A stretch of 59,211 nucleotides of DNA from an uncultured SAR86 cluster bacterium (GCA_902618945.1 CACNCK010000008.1:1-59211), one strand, 5' to 3'; shown: positions 40,060 through 49,603, counted from the stretch's first letter. Translations and numbers: made by a program. Notes: generated by a model not told the origin, from the letters alone.

Positions 40060-40218
40060 TTATAAAAAAACAACCATAAATAAGTAGAATACTATTACTG
40101 CTCCCCAAATATTTAATAAGAAACCAATTCTTCTTCCAACTTGCTCTCCTTTCGAATATTGCCAAAGAAAGAATAAAAGGCTAATAAATATTAAAGAAAT
40201 AATAATTCCAATATGCAT
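40060..40218 (-). CDS. Small two-helix membrane protein (52 residues)
   Basis: This unannotated small frame has its ATG at 40218 and TAA at 40060-40062, 12 bases ahead of the acyl-CoA synthetase ATG. The product begins MHIGIIISLIFISLLFFLWQ, has a charged turn YSKGEQVGRR, and continues with IGFLLNIWGAVIVFYLFMVV. That gives a hairpin of two membrane helices with a positive loop. The ribosome-binding site is weak. No family is recognised. Its position at the head of the catabolic operon suggests a small subunit or a helper of an uptake or ligase complex, but function is unknown. The 127 bases upstream, shared with rnr, show no convincing promoter on either strand. Confidence 0.5.
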   Translation of the reverse strand: MHIGIIISLIFISLLFFLWQYSKGEQVGRRIGFLLNIWGAVIVFYLFMVVFL

Positions 40219-40345
40219 AACACAACTTTAATAGCTAAGTTAGTAGCAAGCAACCTTGTCCTAATACAAAAATCACTCTTAAATAACTTAATGATTTAAA
40301 ATACTCTAACAAGTTAAAAGCAAAATACTTAACAGAAAGCATCCA

Positions 40346-42283
40346 TTGAAAAAATCATATAAACAAACCTCTAAAGCACTTAGAGGGATTGTAAAAAAAT
40401 CTAATAAATCTAGAGGATTTTATGTCAATGATTCCAAATATGATTCTCAATTCAAACTTGGCAAGAAAGAACTGTTTAAAGCAATGCCTGGAGACCTAGT
40501 TCAATTTTCTCTTACTCCAAAAGGTTGGGCAAAAATAGATAAAGTCATTACAGAAAATACAAGTGAATTTATAGGTAAGATATTTAAAAGAGGCAAAAGG
40601 TTATACACAAGTCCCACGGGCTATGAAAATGATTTAAGGGTTTTAATCAAAGAGCCATATCCTAAAATGATAAAAGATGGTGGCATCGGTAAATTTTCGA
40701 TGCATAAACAGCCCAGTCTAGAAGCGCTGCCTGAAGCAAATCTTATTTCTTTATTCGATTTAGATAATGAATTTAGTTTGGCATATGAGATGGCCGTAAC
40801 TAATCATAATCTTAGATGTGAATGGCCTAAGGCGGTAATTAATGAATCGAGAAAGTTAAAAGATAAGAATTTTGATATTGAATCTGTAGTAGATCTCAAG
40901 GATAAAACTTTTGTGACTATAGATGGAAAAAGCGCAAAAGACTTTGATGACGCTGTGCTAGGAGAGGAGGATGAGTATGGAAATCTAATTTTATATGTAG
41001 CAATAGCTGATGTTGCACGTTATGTAGATGAAGGAAGTCATCTAGATAAAGAAGCTTTTGATAGAGGAACCTCAGTTTATTTTTCGCAGAGAGTAATTCC
41101 TATGTTACCCGAGGAATTAAGTAATGACTTATGTTCATTAAAACCTGATGAGGATAGATTCTGCATAGTTTGTAAAACTACTGTCAGTGAAGATGGAAGT
41201 CTCTCAGATACTTCTTTTTTTGAAGCAGTAATCAATTCTAAGTCTAGATTGACTTACCATACAGTTACGCGGGAAATAGAGAAAAAACAATTTAAAAAGC
41301 CCTACGCAGATTCTTTAAGAGTTTTATTAAAAATTTATAGAAGATTAAAGAAAAATAGAGTTGAAAGGGGTTCGCTAGAACTAGAGGTACCAACATACAT
41401 CCCTAAGGTAGAAAATCACAAAATTGTAAAATTTATTGATTCACCAAGAGAGATTTCTCATATGATGATCGAAGAATTCATGCTAGCTGCAAATATATCA
41501 GCTGCTGAATTATGTTTGAAACACAAAATACCATCCGTTTTCAGGGTTCACCCAAAGCCAGATATATTGAAAATAAAAAGTCTTGAAAAATTTTTAAGGA
41601 GTAGAAAAATTAATGCATCTTTAGATGACGGTAGCGACATAAAAAAATTAACATCTCTTGCTGAAATAGCCAAGGATAGAAAAGATAAGGGCATCATTCA
41701 CTCGCAAATTTTATATTCTATGAGCTTGGCTACTTACGAAGCTGATGTTGCAATCCACTATGCCCTTAATTACTCAAACTATTCTCACTTCACTTCTCCG
41801 ATAAGAAGATATCCTGATTTACTTGTTCATAGAGCAATAAAATGTCTAATAAAGTCTAATCATGGAAATATTAAAATTGCTGAAAATCGCATAAAAACTA
41901 AACCTGTTTATAGCCATGACCAGTTAATAGAATCGTCAAAAAGTTGTTCGATAAAGGAAAGGATTGCCGAAAAAGCGGAAAGAGAAGCCCTAAATCACCT
42001 AAAGTGTGCTTTTGCTTCTGAGAATATTGGAAATACTTTTAATGGTCAGATAATTGGTGTTACTAATTTTGGTCTATTTATTCACTTAAAAGAGATAAAT
42101 ATTGAAGGTCTCTGCCATATAAAGTATTTACCGCGTAATGAGTATTATGTCTTCGATGAAGATACTAAGATGTTACAAAGCAATAGCTCAAGACACTCAT
42201 ACTCTCTTGGGGACCAGGTGAAAGCAACAATTGAAAAAGTGGAAGTCTTCTCTCAGAAAGTAGACCTTAGATTAGTTAAATGA
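40346..42283 (+). CDS. rnr: Ribonuclease R (RNB-family 3'-5' exoribonuclease)
   Basis: A 645-residue processive exonuclease that degrades structured RNA, shorter than E. coli RNase R (813) because the N-terminal helix-turn-helix and basic tail are reduced. Cold-shock-like RNA-binding segments cover about 10-110. The RNB catalytic domain has the magnesium motif TIDGKSAKDFDDAV (191-204) with Asp193, 199, 201 and 202, and HYALNYSNYSHFTSPIRRYPD. An S1 domain forms the last 80 residues (GQIIGVTNFGLFIHLKE). The best start is a TTG at 40346 after AGAAAG; no ATG in frame fits. It overlaps rlmB by four bases. Confidence 0.93.
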   Translation: MKKSYKQTSKALRGIVKKSNKSRGFYVNDSKYDSQFKLGKKELFKAMPGDLVQFSLTPKGWAKIDKVITENTSEFIGKIFKRGKRLYTSPTGYENDLRVLIKEPYPKMIKDGGIGKFSMHKQPSLEALPEANLISLFDLDNEFSLAYEMAVTNHNLRCEWPKAVINESRKLKDKNFDIESVVDLKDKTFVTIDGKSAKDFDDAVLGEEDEYGNLILYVAIADVARYVDEGSHLDKEAFDRGTSVYFSQRVIPMLPEELSNDLCSLKPDEDRFCIVCKTTVSEDGSLSDTSFFEAVINSKSRLTYHTVTREIEKKQFKKPYADSLRVLLKIYRRLKKNRVERGSLELEVPTYIPKVENHKIVKFIDSPREISHMMIEEFMLAANISAAELCLKHKIPSVFRVHPKPDILKIKSLEKFLRSRKINASLDDGSDIKKLTSLAEIAKDRKDKGIIHSQILYSMSLATYEADVAIHYALNYSNYSHFTSPIRRYPDLLVHRAIKCLIKSNHGNIKIAENRIKTKPVYSHDQLIESSKSCSIKERIAEKAEREALNHLKCAFASENIGNTFNGQIIGVTNFGLFIHLKEINIEGLCHIKYLPRNEYYVFDEDTKMLQSNSSRHSYSLGDQVKATIEKVEVFSQKVDLRLVK

Positions 42284-43029
42284 GTTCAAATTCAGATCAG
42301 GAATTGGTGTGTGGCTTAAATACAGTCCATCAAATAATCATCTCAAGACCTAAATCGGTTCAATCTCTATATGTTGGCGAAGTGCTGAATGCAAGGATCG
42401 AGTCTGTTGTTGATGAGGCAGAAAAAAATAAAATAAAAATCAGTAAAAAGGATCCTGAATTTTTTGAAAAGGAATTTAAAGATATTAATCATCAAAGTAT
42501 TGCGGTGATATGTAATAAGAGATTAGAAGAATCTGAAGCGTTCATCCAATCAATAATTGAAAAACCTAACCTTACATTTCTTATTTTAGATGGGCTCTCG
42601 GATCCTCACAATGTCGGAGCATGCTTAAGAAGTGCGGCTGCAGCGGATGTCGATGCAGTAATAGTCCCAAAGAATAGATCTTGTCATCTTACCCCTACAG
42701 TTAGAAAAATATCCTGCGGAGCTTCAGAACTTGTTCCATTTGTTATTGTCACTAACATAGTGAGGACAATTAATAATCTTCAAGAAATGGGAGTAGCAAT
42801 ATATGGAAGTGATCTGAAAGCCTCATTAGGTCATAACGAAATTAATTACCCCAAGAAGATGGCTTTGATAATTGGATCTGAAAATAAAGGAATTAGAAGA
42901 CTAACTAGAGAAAATTGTGATGAACTTATAAAGATAAAGATGTCGGAAAAAATGGATAGTTTAAATGCATCAGTGAGTACTGGGATAATGCTGTTTGAGA
43001 TCAAAAAACAAAATAATTCTTTTAATTAA
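42280..43029 (+). CDS. rlmB: 23S rRNA (guanosine-2'-O)-methyltransferase RlmB
   Basis: A 249-residue SPOUT-fold enzyme methylating the ribose of G2251 in the P-loop of 23S rRNA. The N-terminal substrate-binding domain starts LVCGLNTVHQIIISRPKSVQ. The knotted SAM domain shows LDGLSDPHNVGACLRSA, GSENKGIRRLTRENCD and MDSLNASVSTGIMLFE. It follows rnr as in E. coli with an ATGA overlap. It normally has no ties to lpxC, which is next here. Confidence 0.95.
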   Translation: MSSNSDQELVCGLNTVHQIIISRPKSVQSLYVGEVLNARIESVVDEAEKNKIKISKKDPEFFEKEFKDINHQSIAVICNKRLEESEAFIQSIIEKPNLTFLILDGLSDPHNVGACLRSAAAADVDAVIVPKNRSCHLTPTVRKISCGASELVPFVIVTNIVRTINNLQEMGVAIYGSDLKASLGHNEINYPKKMALIIGSENKGIRRLTRENCDELIKIKMSEKMDSLNASVSTGIMLFEIKKQNNSFN

Positions 43030-43051
43030 ACTTTATCTATAGAATAACAAT

Positions 43052-43972
43052 ATGCTCACTCAAAGAACCCTGCAAAATCCAATTAAGGCATTTGGGGTCG
43101 GTTTACATACGGGAAATCCGATCATACTGAAGATTCTTCCTGCTCCTACGAATACAGGGATTATTTTTAAAAGAGTTGATTTAGATCCTGTTGTAGAAAT
43201 AAAGGCTTCGGCAGAGAATGTTGGCGATACTTCATTATCGACTTGCCTAACTTCAGGAGAAACAAGAATCTCAACTATTGAGCATCTCATGTCTGCTATA
43301 GCAGGACTAGGTATTGATAACGCATATGTAGAAGTGAATGGACCTGAAATTCCTATAATGGATGGAAGCGCTGCACCATTTGTATTCTTATTAGAATCTG
43401 CTGGTTTACTTGAACAAGACCAAATAAAAAAATTCATAAGGATAAAAGATACTGTGAAAGTATCCTATGAAGATGCTTGGGCTCAAGTATCACCTTTTGA
43501 TGGATTCAAAGTTGATTTTACAATGTTATATGACCACCCGGTTCACAAGGATCATGCCACAAAAGCCTCAGTTAACTTCAATAGCACTTCATTTGTAAGA
43601 GAAGTAAGCAGGGCAAGGACTTTTGGATTTATGAGTGAGCTAGAAACTTTAAATGAAAATAATCTTGCCCTAGGAGCGAGTGTAAAAAACACTATCGCCA
43701 TAGGTGATGATTGCATATTAAATGAAGATGGTTTGCGGGTTGAGAATGAAATGATCAAGCATAAAATCCTTGATGCTATTGGGGATTTATACTTACTCGG
43801 TCATAATTTAGTAGGCTCTTTCGAAGGCTATAAGTCAGGTCATAAAGTAAATAATGCACTCCTAAGAGAACTCATTGCTAGACCAGATACATGGGAAGTT
43901 AAAACTTATGATGATCCAGTGAATTCTCCCATCAAATACCTCGAGCCCATCATTGATCCTAGTTTGGGATAA
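43052..43972 (+). CDS. lpxC: UDP-3-O-acyl-N-acetylglucosamine deacetylase
   Basis: A 306-residue zinc amidase, the committed step of lipid A synthesis. The zinc and catalytic residues are visible in [20 protein letters not shown] (around residue 77) and in [20 protein letters not shown] (around 237), plus [16 protein letters not shown] for the catalytic His near 265. Normal length. It usually closes the dcw division cluster after ftsZ; here rlmB precedes it, so that link is broken. Confidence 0.97.
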   Translation: MLTQRTLQNPIKAFGVGLHTGNPIILKILPAPTNTGIIFKRVDLDPVVEIKASAENVGDTSLSTCLTSGETRISTIEHLMSAIAGLGIDNAYVEVNGPEIPIMDGSAAPFVFLLESAGLLEQDQIKKFIRIKDTVKVSYEDAWAQVSPFDGFKVDFTMLYDHPVHKDHATKASVNFNSTSFVREVSRARTFGFMSELETLNENNLALGASVKNTIAIGDDCILNEDGLRVENEMIKHKILDAIGDLYLLGHNLVGSFEGYKSGHKVNNALLRELIARPDTWEVKTYDDPVNSPIKYLEPIIDPSLG

Positions 43973-43998
43973 TTTTTTATCTGATATTCGTTAGCAAC

Positions 43999-44018
43999 TG
44001 TTAGAATTGCGTCTAACA
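43999..44018 (+). promoter_or_regulatory. Hairpin between lpxC and secA, over the expected ribosome-binding site
   Basis: A seven-pair inverted repeat, TGTTAGA-N6-TCTAACA, ends seven bases before the secA ATG and is followed by AATTTTT. It could be a weak terminator for lpxC or a structure limiting secA translation. No Shine-Dalgarno sequence is visible in front of secA. No secM-like frame fits in the 53-base gap. Confidence 0.5.
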
Positions 44019-44025
44019 AATTTTT

Positions 44026-46707
44026 ATGGGTTTATTAGATAAAATATTTGGTTCAAAAAACCAGAAAGTATTAAAAAAAATTCAACCTTTGGTGAATTCT
44101 ATCAATTCCCTTGAGGAAGAGTATTCAAAGCTCACCAACGAAGATCTCAAGAAAAAGAGAGAAAATTTTATTGACCGCCATAAGAATGGAGAATCGTTAG
44201 ATGATCTACTCCCTGAAGCTTTTGCTGTCGTTAGAGAGGTAAGCAAAAGACAGCTTGGTTTAAGGCACTACGATTGCCAGCTCATAGGTGGAATAGCCCT
44301 TCACAATTGTCAAATAGCTGAAATGGCTACTGGAGAAGGTAAAACGCTTGTAGCTACCTTGCCTTCCTACCTCAATTCCATTACAGAAAGAAAAGTTGTA
44401 CTAGTTACAGTGAATGATTACTTAGCAAAAAGAGATGCAGAATGGATGGGGCCAATATATGAAAATCTAGGTATGTCTGTATCTTTTATCATTCCAGGAC
44501 AGCAACTAGAAGAAAGAAAAGCTGCTTATGAAGCAGATGTCATATACGCAACTAATAATGAGCTTGGTTTTGATTTTCTTAGAAATAATATGGTTGTGAA
44601 TACAAATGATAGGATGATGAATGACTATTATTTTGCAATCATTGATGAAGTTGATTCTATTCTTATAGATGAAGCAAGGACTCCTCTTGTTATTTCTGGA
44701 CCAGCAGAAAATACAGCTCAGATCTATCAAAAAATTAGCAAATTTATTCCTAAATTAGAAGAACAAATAATTATTGAGGCAGATGAAGAGGATGACCAAG
44801 ATCAAAATAAGGAAGATGCGGGTCATTTTATTATAGATGAGAAATCAAAGCAGGTTGAGCTTACCGATTTCGGACATGATTACATCGAGCAACTACTAAA
44901 AGATGATAATCTGCTCGAAGAAGATCAAAGTCTTTACTCTTCAGGAAATTTAAGACTTCTTCACTATATTCAATCCTCATTAAGAGCTCACTTTCTTTTT
45001 AATAAAGATGTTGACTACATGGTCCAAAATAACCAAGTAGTATTAATTGACGAAAATACAGGCAGAGCCATGCCGGGAAGAAGATTGGCTGATGGTTTAC
45101 ATCAAGCAATAGAGCAAAAAGAAAATGTACCCATACAAATGGAAAGTCAGACTCTGGCGTCTTGTACTTTCCAAAATTATTTCAGGCAATATGAGAAATT
45201 ATCTGGGATGACTGGCACAGCAAGCACAGAGGCTGAGGAATTTGCTGAAATCTATGGTCTCAATGTTCTGGAGGTTCCAACAAATGAACCGATGATTCGT
45301 GATGATAAGAATGATCTTGTGTATTTAACCCAAGCTGAAAAATATAAAGCTGTAATAAATGAAATTAAAGACTATAAAAATAAAGGTAATCCTATATTAG
45401 TTGGCACAGCATCTTTAGAAAGCTCAGAGCTTTTATCTAGCCTTTTAAAAAAGGAGAATATTGAACATCAAGTTCTCAATGCAAAAAATCATGCAAAAGA
45501 AGCTGAAATAATTTCACAAGCTGGTAAACCAGGCGTCATTACTATTGCTACCAATATGGCAGGTAGGGGAACAGATATAGTTCTGGGCGGGAACTGGGAA
45601 GCAGAGCTTGAAAAGCATAAGGATGATTCGAAAAAAGAAGAATTGGAATCTAAATGGAAAATTTTAAATTCAGAGGTTATTAATTCTGGAGGTTTACATG
45701 TCATTGGGACTGAAAGAAATGAATCAAGAAGAATGGATAATCAACTTAGAGGACGTTCAGGCAGACAAGGTGATCCTGGCTCTTCTAGATTTTATATTTC
45801 TCTTGAAGATAATTTGATGAGAATATTTGCATCCGATCAATTCAAAAATATTATGCAAAGAGTAGGTTTTGAGGAAGGAGAATCTATCGAACATAGGATG
45901 TTGAGCGGGGCTATAGAAAGAGCACAAAAAAGAGTCGAAGGAAGAAATTTCGATATTAGGAAAATGCTACTTGAATATGATGATATGGCTAACGAGCAAA
46001 GACAAATTATCTATTCACAAAGAAATAATATTCTTGAGGCTGACGTTATAACTGAACTGCTTGATTCTATGCGAGAAACCATAATTTCAGATGAATTAGA
46101 TTCTGTTTCTCTTGGAGATTTAGAACCTCACGAATGGAATACTGATATGTTGGAAAGTTCTTTATCAAATATATTTGGACAGGAAATCCCAGTCAAGGAA
46201 TGGATTGCCTCAGAGAGCAATATGACGCGAGAAGATGTAGAGCAAAAGATACTCATGTCTGCTAATCATGCTTATATTGAAAAGTGTAGCAACATTGGCC
46301 CAGTTATGAGAGATTTTGAGAAGCAAATACTCCTTCAGATCATTGATAATGCTTGGAAGGATCATCTAGCAGAGATTGATGCATTGAGACAAGGTATTGG
46401 CCTAAGGAGTTATGCGAGTAAAAATCCTAAACTTGAATTTAGGAGAGAATCCTTTGAGTTATTTGAAAACCTTTTAAATAAGATAAGATTAGAGGGCATA
46501 AGATTCTTATCTAGAGTGGAAATTGAATTGGAAGATTCTGGAGATTTGAACCTTCCGAAACAAAACCAAGCTCAGAATCTAGATCATCCAAGTCCTGAAT
46601 CTGCATTGACTCCAGCCAGGCAAGAAGCAAGTACTAAAGAACAGGGCAACAGAAGACTGAGAAGAGCAGAAGCAAAAATGGCTAGGAAAAATGCCAGAAA
46701 AAAATAA
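44026..46707 (+). CDS. secA: SecA, preprotein translocase ATPase (no C-terminal zinc motif)
   Basis: This 893-residue motor pushes unfolded preproteins through SecYEG. The Walker A motif MATGEGKTLVATLP lies near residue 100 and the DEVDSILIDEARTPL box near 210. GTASTEAEEFAEIYGL belongs to the second nucleotide fold, with TNMAGRGTDIVLGG and RGRSGRQGDPGSSRFY after it. The C-terminus is a basic tail (RRLRRAEAKMARKNARKK). The usual CxCGSGKKYKxCH zinc finger that binds SecB is absent. The helical scaffold is complete. Confidence 0.97.
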   Translation: MGLLDKIFGSKNQKVLKKIQPLVNSINSLEEEYSKLTNEDLKKKRENFIDRHKNGESLDDLLPEAFAVVREVSKRQLGLRHYDCQLIGGIALHNCQIAEMATGEGKTLVATLPSYLNSITERKVVLVTVNDYLAKRDAEWMGPIYENLGMSVSFIIPGQQLEERKAAYEADVIYATNNELGFDFLRNNMVVNTNDRMMNDYYFAIIDEVDSILIDEARTPLVISGPAENTAQIYQKISKFIPKLEEQIIIEADEEDDQDQNKEDAGHFIIDEKSKQVELTDFGHDYIEQLLKDDNLLEEDQSLYSSGNLRLLHYIQSSLRAHFLFNKDVDYMVQNNQVVLIDENTGRAMPGRRLADGLHQAIEQKENVPIQMESQTLASCTFQNYFRQYEKLSGMTGTASTEAEEFAEIYGLNVLEVPTNEPMIRDDKNDLVYLTQAEKYKAVINEIKDYKNKGNPILVGTASLESSELLSSLLKKENIEHQVLNAKNHAKEAEIISQAGKPGVITIATNMAGRGTDIVLGGNWEAELEKHKDDSKKEELESKWKILNSEVINSGGLHVIGTERNESRRMDNQLRGRSGRQGDPGSSRFYISLEDNLMRIFASDQFKNIMQRVGFEEGESIEHRMLSGAIERAQKRVEGRNFDIRKMLLEYDDMANEQRQIIYSQRNNILEADVITELLDSMRETIISDELDSVSLGDLEPHEWNTDMLESSLSNIFGQEIPVKEWIASESNMTREDVEQKILMSANHAYIEKCSNIGPVMRDFEKQILLQIIDNAWKDHLAEIDALRQGIGLRSYASKNPKLEFRRESFELFENLLNKIRLEGIRFLSRVEIELEDSGDLNLPKQNQAQNLDHPSPESALTPARQEASTKEQGNRRLRRAEAKMARKNARKK

Positions 46708-47906
46708 TGCCAAAAAGAATACATAAGATCCAAGGCATAAGCCTTGGGACAGCTTCAAGTAATACACGATATGGGAAAAAAGAAGATAGTCTGCTTGTTA
46801 CTCTTCCTCAAGAATCAATACTTAGCGGAAAATTTACCTCCAATAAACTAAAAGCTGCGCCAGTAAAATTAGCCATTGAACATTTATCTAATTCTAGAAA
46901 AGCCAAAAAGATTTTATTGATTAATGCTGGCAATGCAAACGCTGCTACAGGGCCCAAAGGCTTGAAGGATGTTAGAAAATACTGTAGAGAAATTGCGCTA
47001 GATTTTAAAACCAGTCAAGAGAATGTTATACCCTTTTCAACTGGTGTCATCGGTGAGCCTTTAGCTACAGAAAATTATCTGAGTGCCTTTAGAGAGGCAT
47101 CAAAAAGTTTAAGTGAGAATAAATGGAAAAAAGCTGCTGAGGCTATTTTAACTACTGACACAAAGCCGAAGATAGTTTCTAAAGAAGTCAAAGTTGGTAA
47201 GACTTCTTATTTTGTAACTGGATTTGCAAAAGGTTCAGGAATGATCAGACCCGACTTTGCTACTTTGCTGAGTTTTGTATTCATAGATGCAAAATTAAGT
47301 CAAAAATCTCTTAACAATATCCATTCAAATGCCCTCAAAGTTAGTTTTGAAGCTATAACTGTTGACGGAGATACTTCTCCCAATGATTCTTCTTTATTAG
47401 TTGCAAATGGTAATAAAGAAAAATCTATAAAAGTTGGTTCTGTTGAAGAAAAGAGACTTTCTGATGAAATTACAGAAATCTTCAAGGATCTTTCCGAACT
47501 ACTCGTAGAAGACGCAGAAGGAGCTACAAAAAAAATTAAAATCAAAATAAGTAAAGCTAAAAATACTGAACAAGCTAGATCTGTAGCGTTCACAATAGCT
47601 GAATCTCCTTTGGTTAAGACAGCCATGTTTGGAAGTGATGCTAATTGGGGAAGAATACTTTCCGCAATAGGTAGAAATAAAGATATAGATAGAATCGATA
47701 AAGTTAAAATTCAATTAAATGGACAGCCACTTGTGAAACAAGGCTATAAGGATGCTAAATACTCAGAAAAACATGCATCAAAGGAAATGAAAAAAAAGGA
47801 AATTCTAATCGAAGTAAGTCTCGGATTGGGTAAGAAAGGCTTTGAGGTAATGACTTCCGATCTCTCTGAAGATTATGTTCTGATCAATAGCGATTACAGA
47901 AGTTAA
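46707..47906 (+). CDS. argJ: Glutamate N-acetyltransferase / ornithine acetyltransferase ArgJ
   Basis: A 399-residue enzyme of the arginine acetyl cycle, moving acetyl from N-acetylornithine to glutamate. It is made as a precursor that cuts itself at the Ala-Thr bond in KGSGMIRPDFATLLSF; the new N-terminal nucleophile would be Thr186. Other signatures are TVDGDTSPNDSSL and TAMFGSDANWGRILSAIG. The start shares one base with the secA stop, an order I recall from Pseudomonas. The stop overlaps the convergent yacG stop. Confidence 0.95.
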   Translation: MPKRIHKIQGISLGTASSNTRYGKKEDSLLVTLPQESILSGKFTSNKLKAAPVKLAIEHLSNSRKAKKILLINAGNANAATGPKGLKDVRKYCREIALDFKTSQENVIPFSTGVIGEPLATENYLSAFREASKSLSENKWKKAAEAILTTDTKPKIVSKEVKVGKTSYFVTGFAKGSGMIRPDFATLLSFVFIDAKLSQKSLNNIHSNALKVSFEAITVDGDTSPNDSSLLVANGNKEKSIKVGSVEEKRLSDEITEIFKDLSELLVEDAEGATKKIKIKISKAKNTEQARSVAFTIAESPLVKTAMFGSDANWGRILSAIGRNKDIDRIDKVKIQLNGQPLVKQGYKDAKYSEKHASKEMKKKEILIEVSLGLGKKGFEVMTSDLSEDYVLINSDYRS

Positions 47907-48085
47907 TGGCGCGTTTCAAAATCCTCTTCTGGCTCAAAAACTTTTTCTCCTGCTATCTTCCTATCTTCACTTGCCCAAGCTCCTAAATCCAGAAGTTGGC
48001 AGCGTCGGCTGCAAAAAGGTCTATGCTCATTTTTTTCAGAATATTCTGCTTTTTGTCCACATTCTGGACATTTGACATATTTCAT
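47903..48085 (-). CDS. yacG: DNA gyrase inhibitor / zinc-binding protein YacG
   Basis: A 60-residue protein with four zinc cysteines in CPECGQ and FCSRRCQLLDLGAWASE. The family binds gyrase B and blocks DNA binding. It overlaps coaE by four bases (ATGA) and lies tail to tail with argJ, sharing four bases. The coaE-yacG pairing is conserved in gammaproteobacteria; zapD, usually between them, is missing here. Confidence 0.93.
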   Translation of the reverse strand: MKYVKCPECGQKAEYSEKNEHRPFCSRRCQLLDLGAWASEDRKIAGEKVFEPEEDFETRH

Positions 48086-48669
48086 AGTTCAGCAATAAAT
48101 TGTTGATGAAGTTTTTTCACGGCTAACTGCAGAGTCTCAAAAGTACTATCATTGACGATAACTTCGTCAGCATGCTCCAATCTCTTTTGTCGAGAAACCT
48201 GAGCTTTAATTATGGATTTAACTTGCTCTTCAGATACGCCATCTCTTTTCAAAGTTCTCTCTACTTGAGTTTCGACAGGAACATCAACCACTAAAACTTT
48301 ATCACAAAAATCTTTTTGGTTTGTCTCTAGTAAAAGCGGTGAAACTAAAACTGTATAAGGACTTGTTGAAGCTTTAAGTTCATCTTGAATTTGTCTTGCT
48401 ATGGCTGGATGTAATAAAGATTCAAGCCAATCCTTCTCTTCATCAGAATTAAAGATTATTTCTCTCAATTTAGCTCGATCTAACTCGCCTGATCCTTTCA
48501 GGATATCTTGACCAAAGCGTTCAGATATTTTTTCCAGGCATGGCTTACCTTTTTCTACTACTACTCTTGAAGCTAAATCAGCATCTACTATAACTATCCC
48601 AAGCTCTTCAAAGCAATCTGAAACTGCTGTCTTACCGCTTCCTATTCCACCAGTTAAACCAATTATCAT
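48082..48669 (-). CDS. coaE: Dephospho-CoA kinase
   Basis: A 195-residue kinase carrying out the last step of CoA synthesis. The P-loop GLTGGIGSGKTAV is at residues 4-16, followed by DADLASRVVVEKGKPC and the lid region LLHPAIARQIQ. LLLETNQKDFCDKVLVVDVP completes the CoA-binding part. Normal length. Confidence 0.95.
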   Translation of the reverse strand: MIIGLTGGIGSGKTAVSDCFEELGIVIVDADLASRVVVEKGKPCLEKISERFGQDILKGSGELDRAKLREIIFNSDEEKDWLESLLHPAIARQIQDELKASTSPYTVLVSPLLLETNQKDFCDKVLVVDVPVETQVERTLKRDGVSEEQVKSIIKAQVSRQKRLEHADEVIVNDSTFETLQLAVKKLHQQFIAEL

Positions 48670-48699
48670 GTGATTGATATTATCAAAAGGTATTCTAAA

Positions 48700-49578
48700 T
48701 TACTCTGAATTTAAGGTCTTTTGTAGAAATGAAATAGCTGCGTTAGCAAAAATATCATTTCTATCTCCAGCTATCATATGGGCAGCACGATCTATCTCAA
48801 TGAATTCAGCATGTTTAATAGTTTCCAAGAAATCATCAACCTCGTCCTGAGTGACAACATTACTTAAAGCTCCCCGAATGAGTAAAGTAGGAATATTGAC
48901 TGATTCAGCATACATTTTCTGTCTTAATTTATAATCAGTTCTGTTACTTGTTCTAGATTCTATGAATCTGGGATCCCAGTGCCAGTAATATCTTCCATCT
49001 TCCTTCAATCTTAAATTCTTTTTTAATCCCGAGACATCTTTTGGTTTTTCTCGATGTGGAAGATAGGAAGCTATTGAATCAGATGCTTCTTCTAACGAAC
49101 TAAAACCTTTAGAGCCTGAACTCATAAATTTAAGAATTTCGTTCGATCCTTCTTCATTTGGATAAATTCCTATATCAACCATCACTAGTGCATTACATAG
49201 GTCACTACATTCTCTATCACCTGCGGTGCACAAAGAAATCATCCCTCCAAGAGATGCACCTATCAAGGAAGCAGATTTGCCTAATTGATTAATAATATTT
49301 TTCAGATCTTCTTTATAGCTCTCAATTGCATAATCTCCATCTTCGCTCCAGTCACTATCTCCATGACCTCTTAAGTCAATAGCTACAGCATAGAATCCTG
49401 CTTGAGATAGTTTCCCAGCAGTACCCCTCCAGGCATGTCTTGTTTGACCGCCTCCATGAAGTAAAATTACAAGAGGATCGTCAGGATTACCTAGGGCAGT
49501 TGCTTGAATATTTAGGCCCGAGCTAACTTTAAATTTCATTAGTGCTAATTTTCTGAAAGAATTAAGGAATTGTTCCAT
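48700..49578 (-). CDS. Alpha/beta-hydrolase fold protein
   Basis: A cytoplasmic hydrolase of 292 residues, or 279 if the ATG at 49539 (MKFKVSSGLNIQ) is used. That shorter form leaves more room for promoters towards the divergent transporter 25 bases away; neither start has a good ribosome-binding site. The oxyanion motif LLHGGGQTRHAWRG, the nucleophile elbow GASLGGM and a C-terminal AAHMIAGDRND with the catalytic His are present. IDLRGHGDSDW is typical of haloperoxidase, epoxide-hydrolase or esterase relatives. The substrate is unknown. Confidence 0.85.
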   Translation of the reverse strand: MEQFLNSFRKLALMKFKVSSGLNIQATALGNPDDPLVILLHGGGQTRHAWRGTAGKLSQAGFYAVAIDLRGHGDSDWSEDGDYAIESYKEDLKNIINQLGKSASLIGASLGGMISLCTAGDRECSDLCNALVMVDIGIYPNEEGSNEILKFMSSGSKGFSSLEEASDSIASYLPHREKPKDVSGLKKNLRLKEDGRYYWHWDPRFIESRTSNRTDYKLRQKMYAESVNIPTLLIRGALSNVVTQDEVDDFLETIKHAEFIEIDRAAHMIAGDRNDIFANAAISFLQKTLNSE

Positions 49579-49603
49579 ATTTAGTGAGAAAATCTATACA
49601 AGA

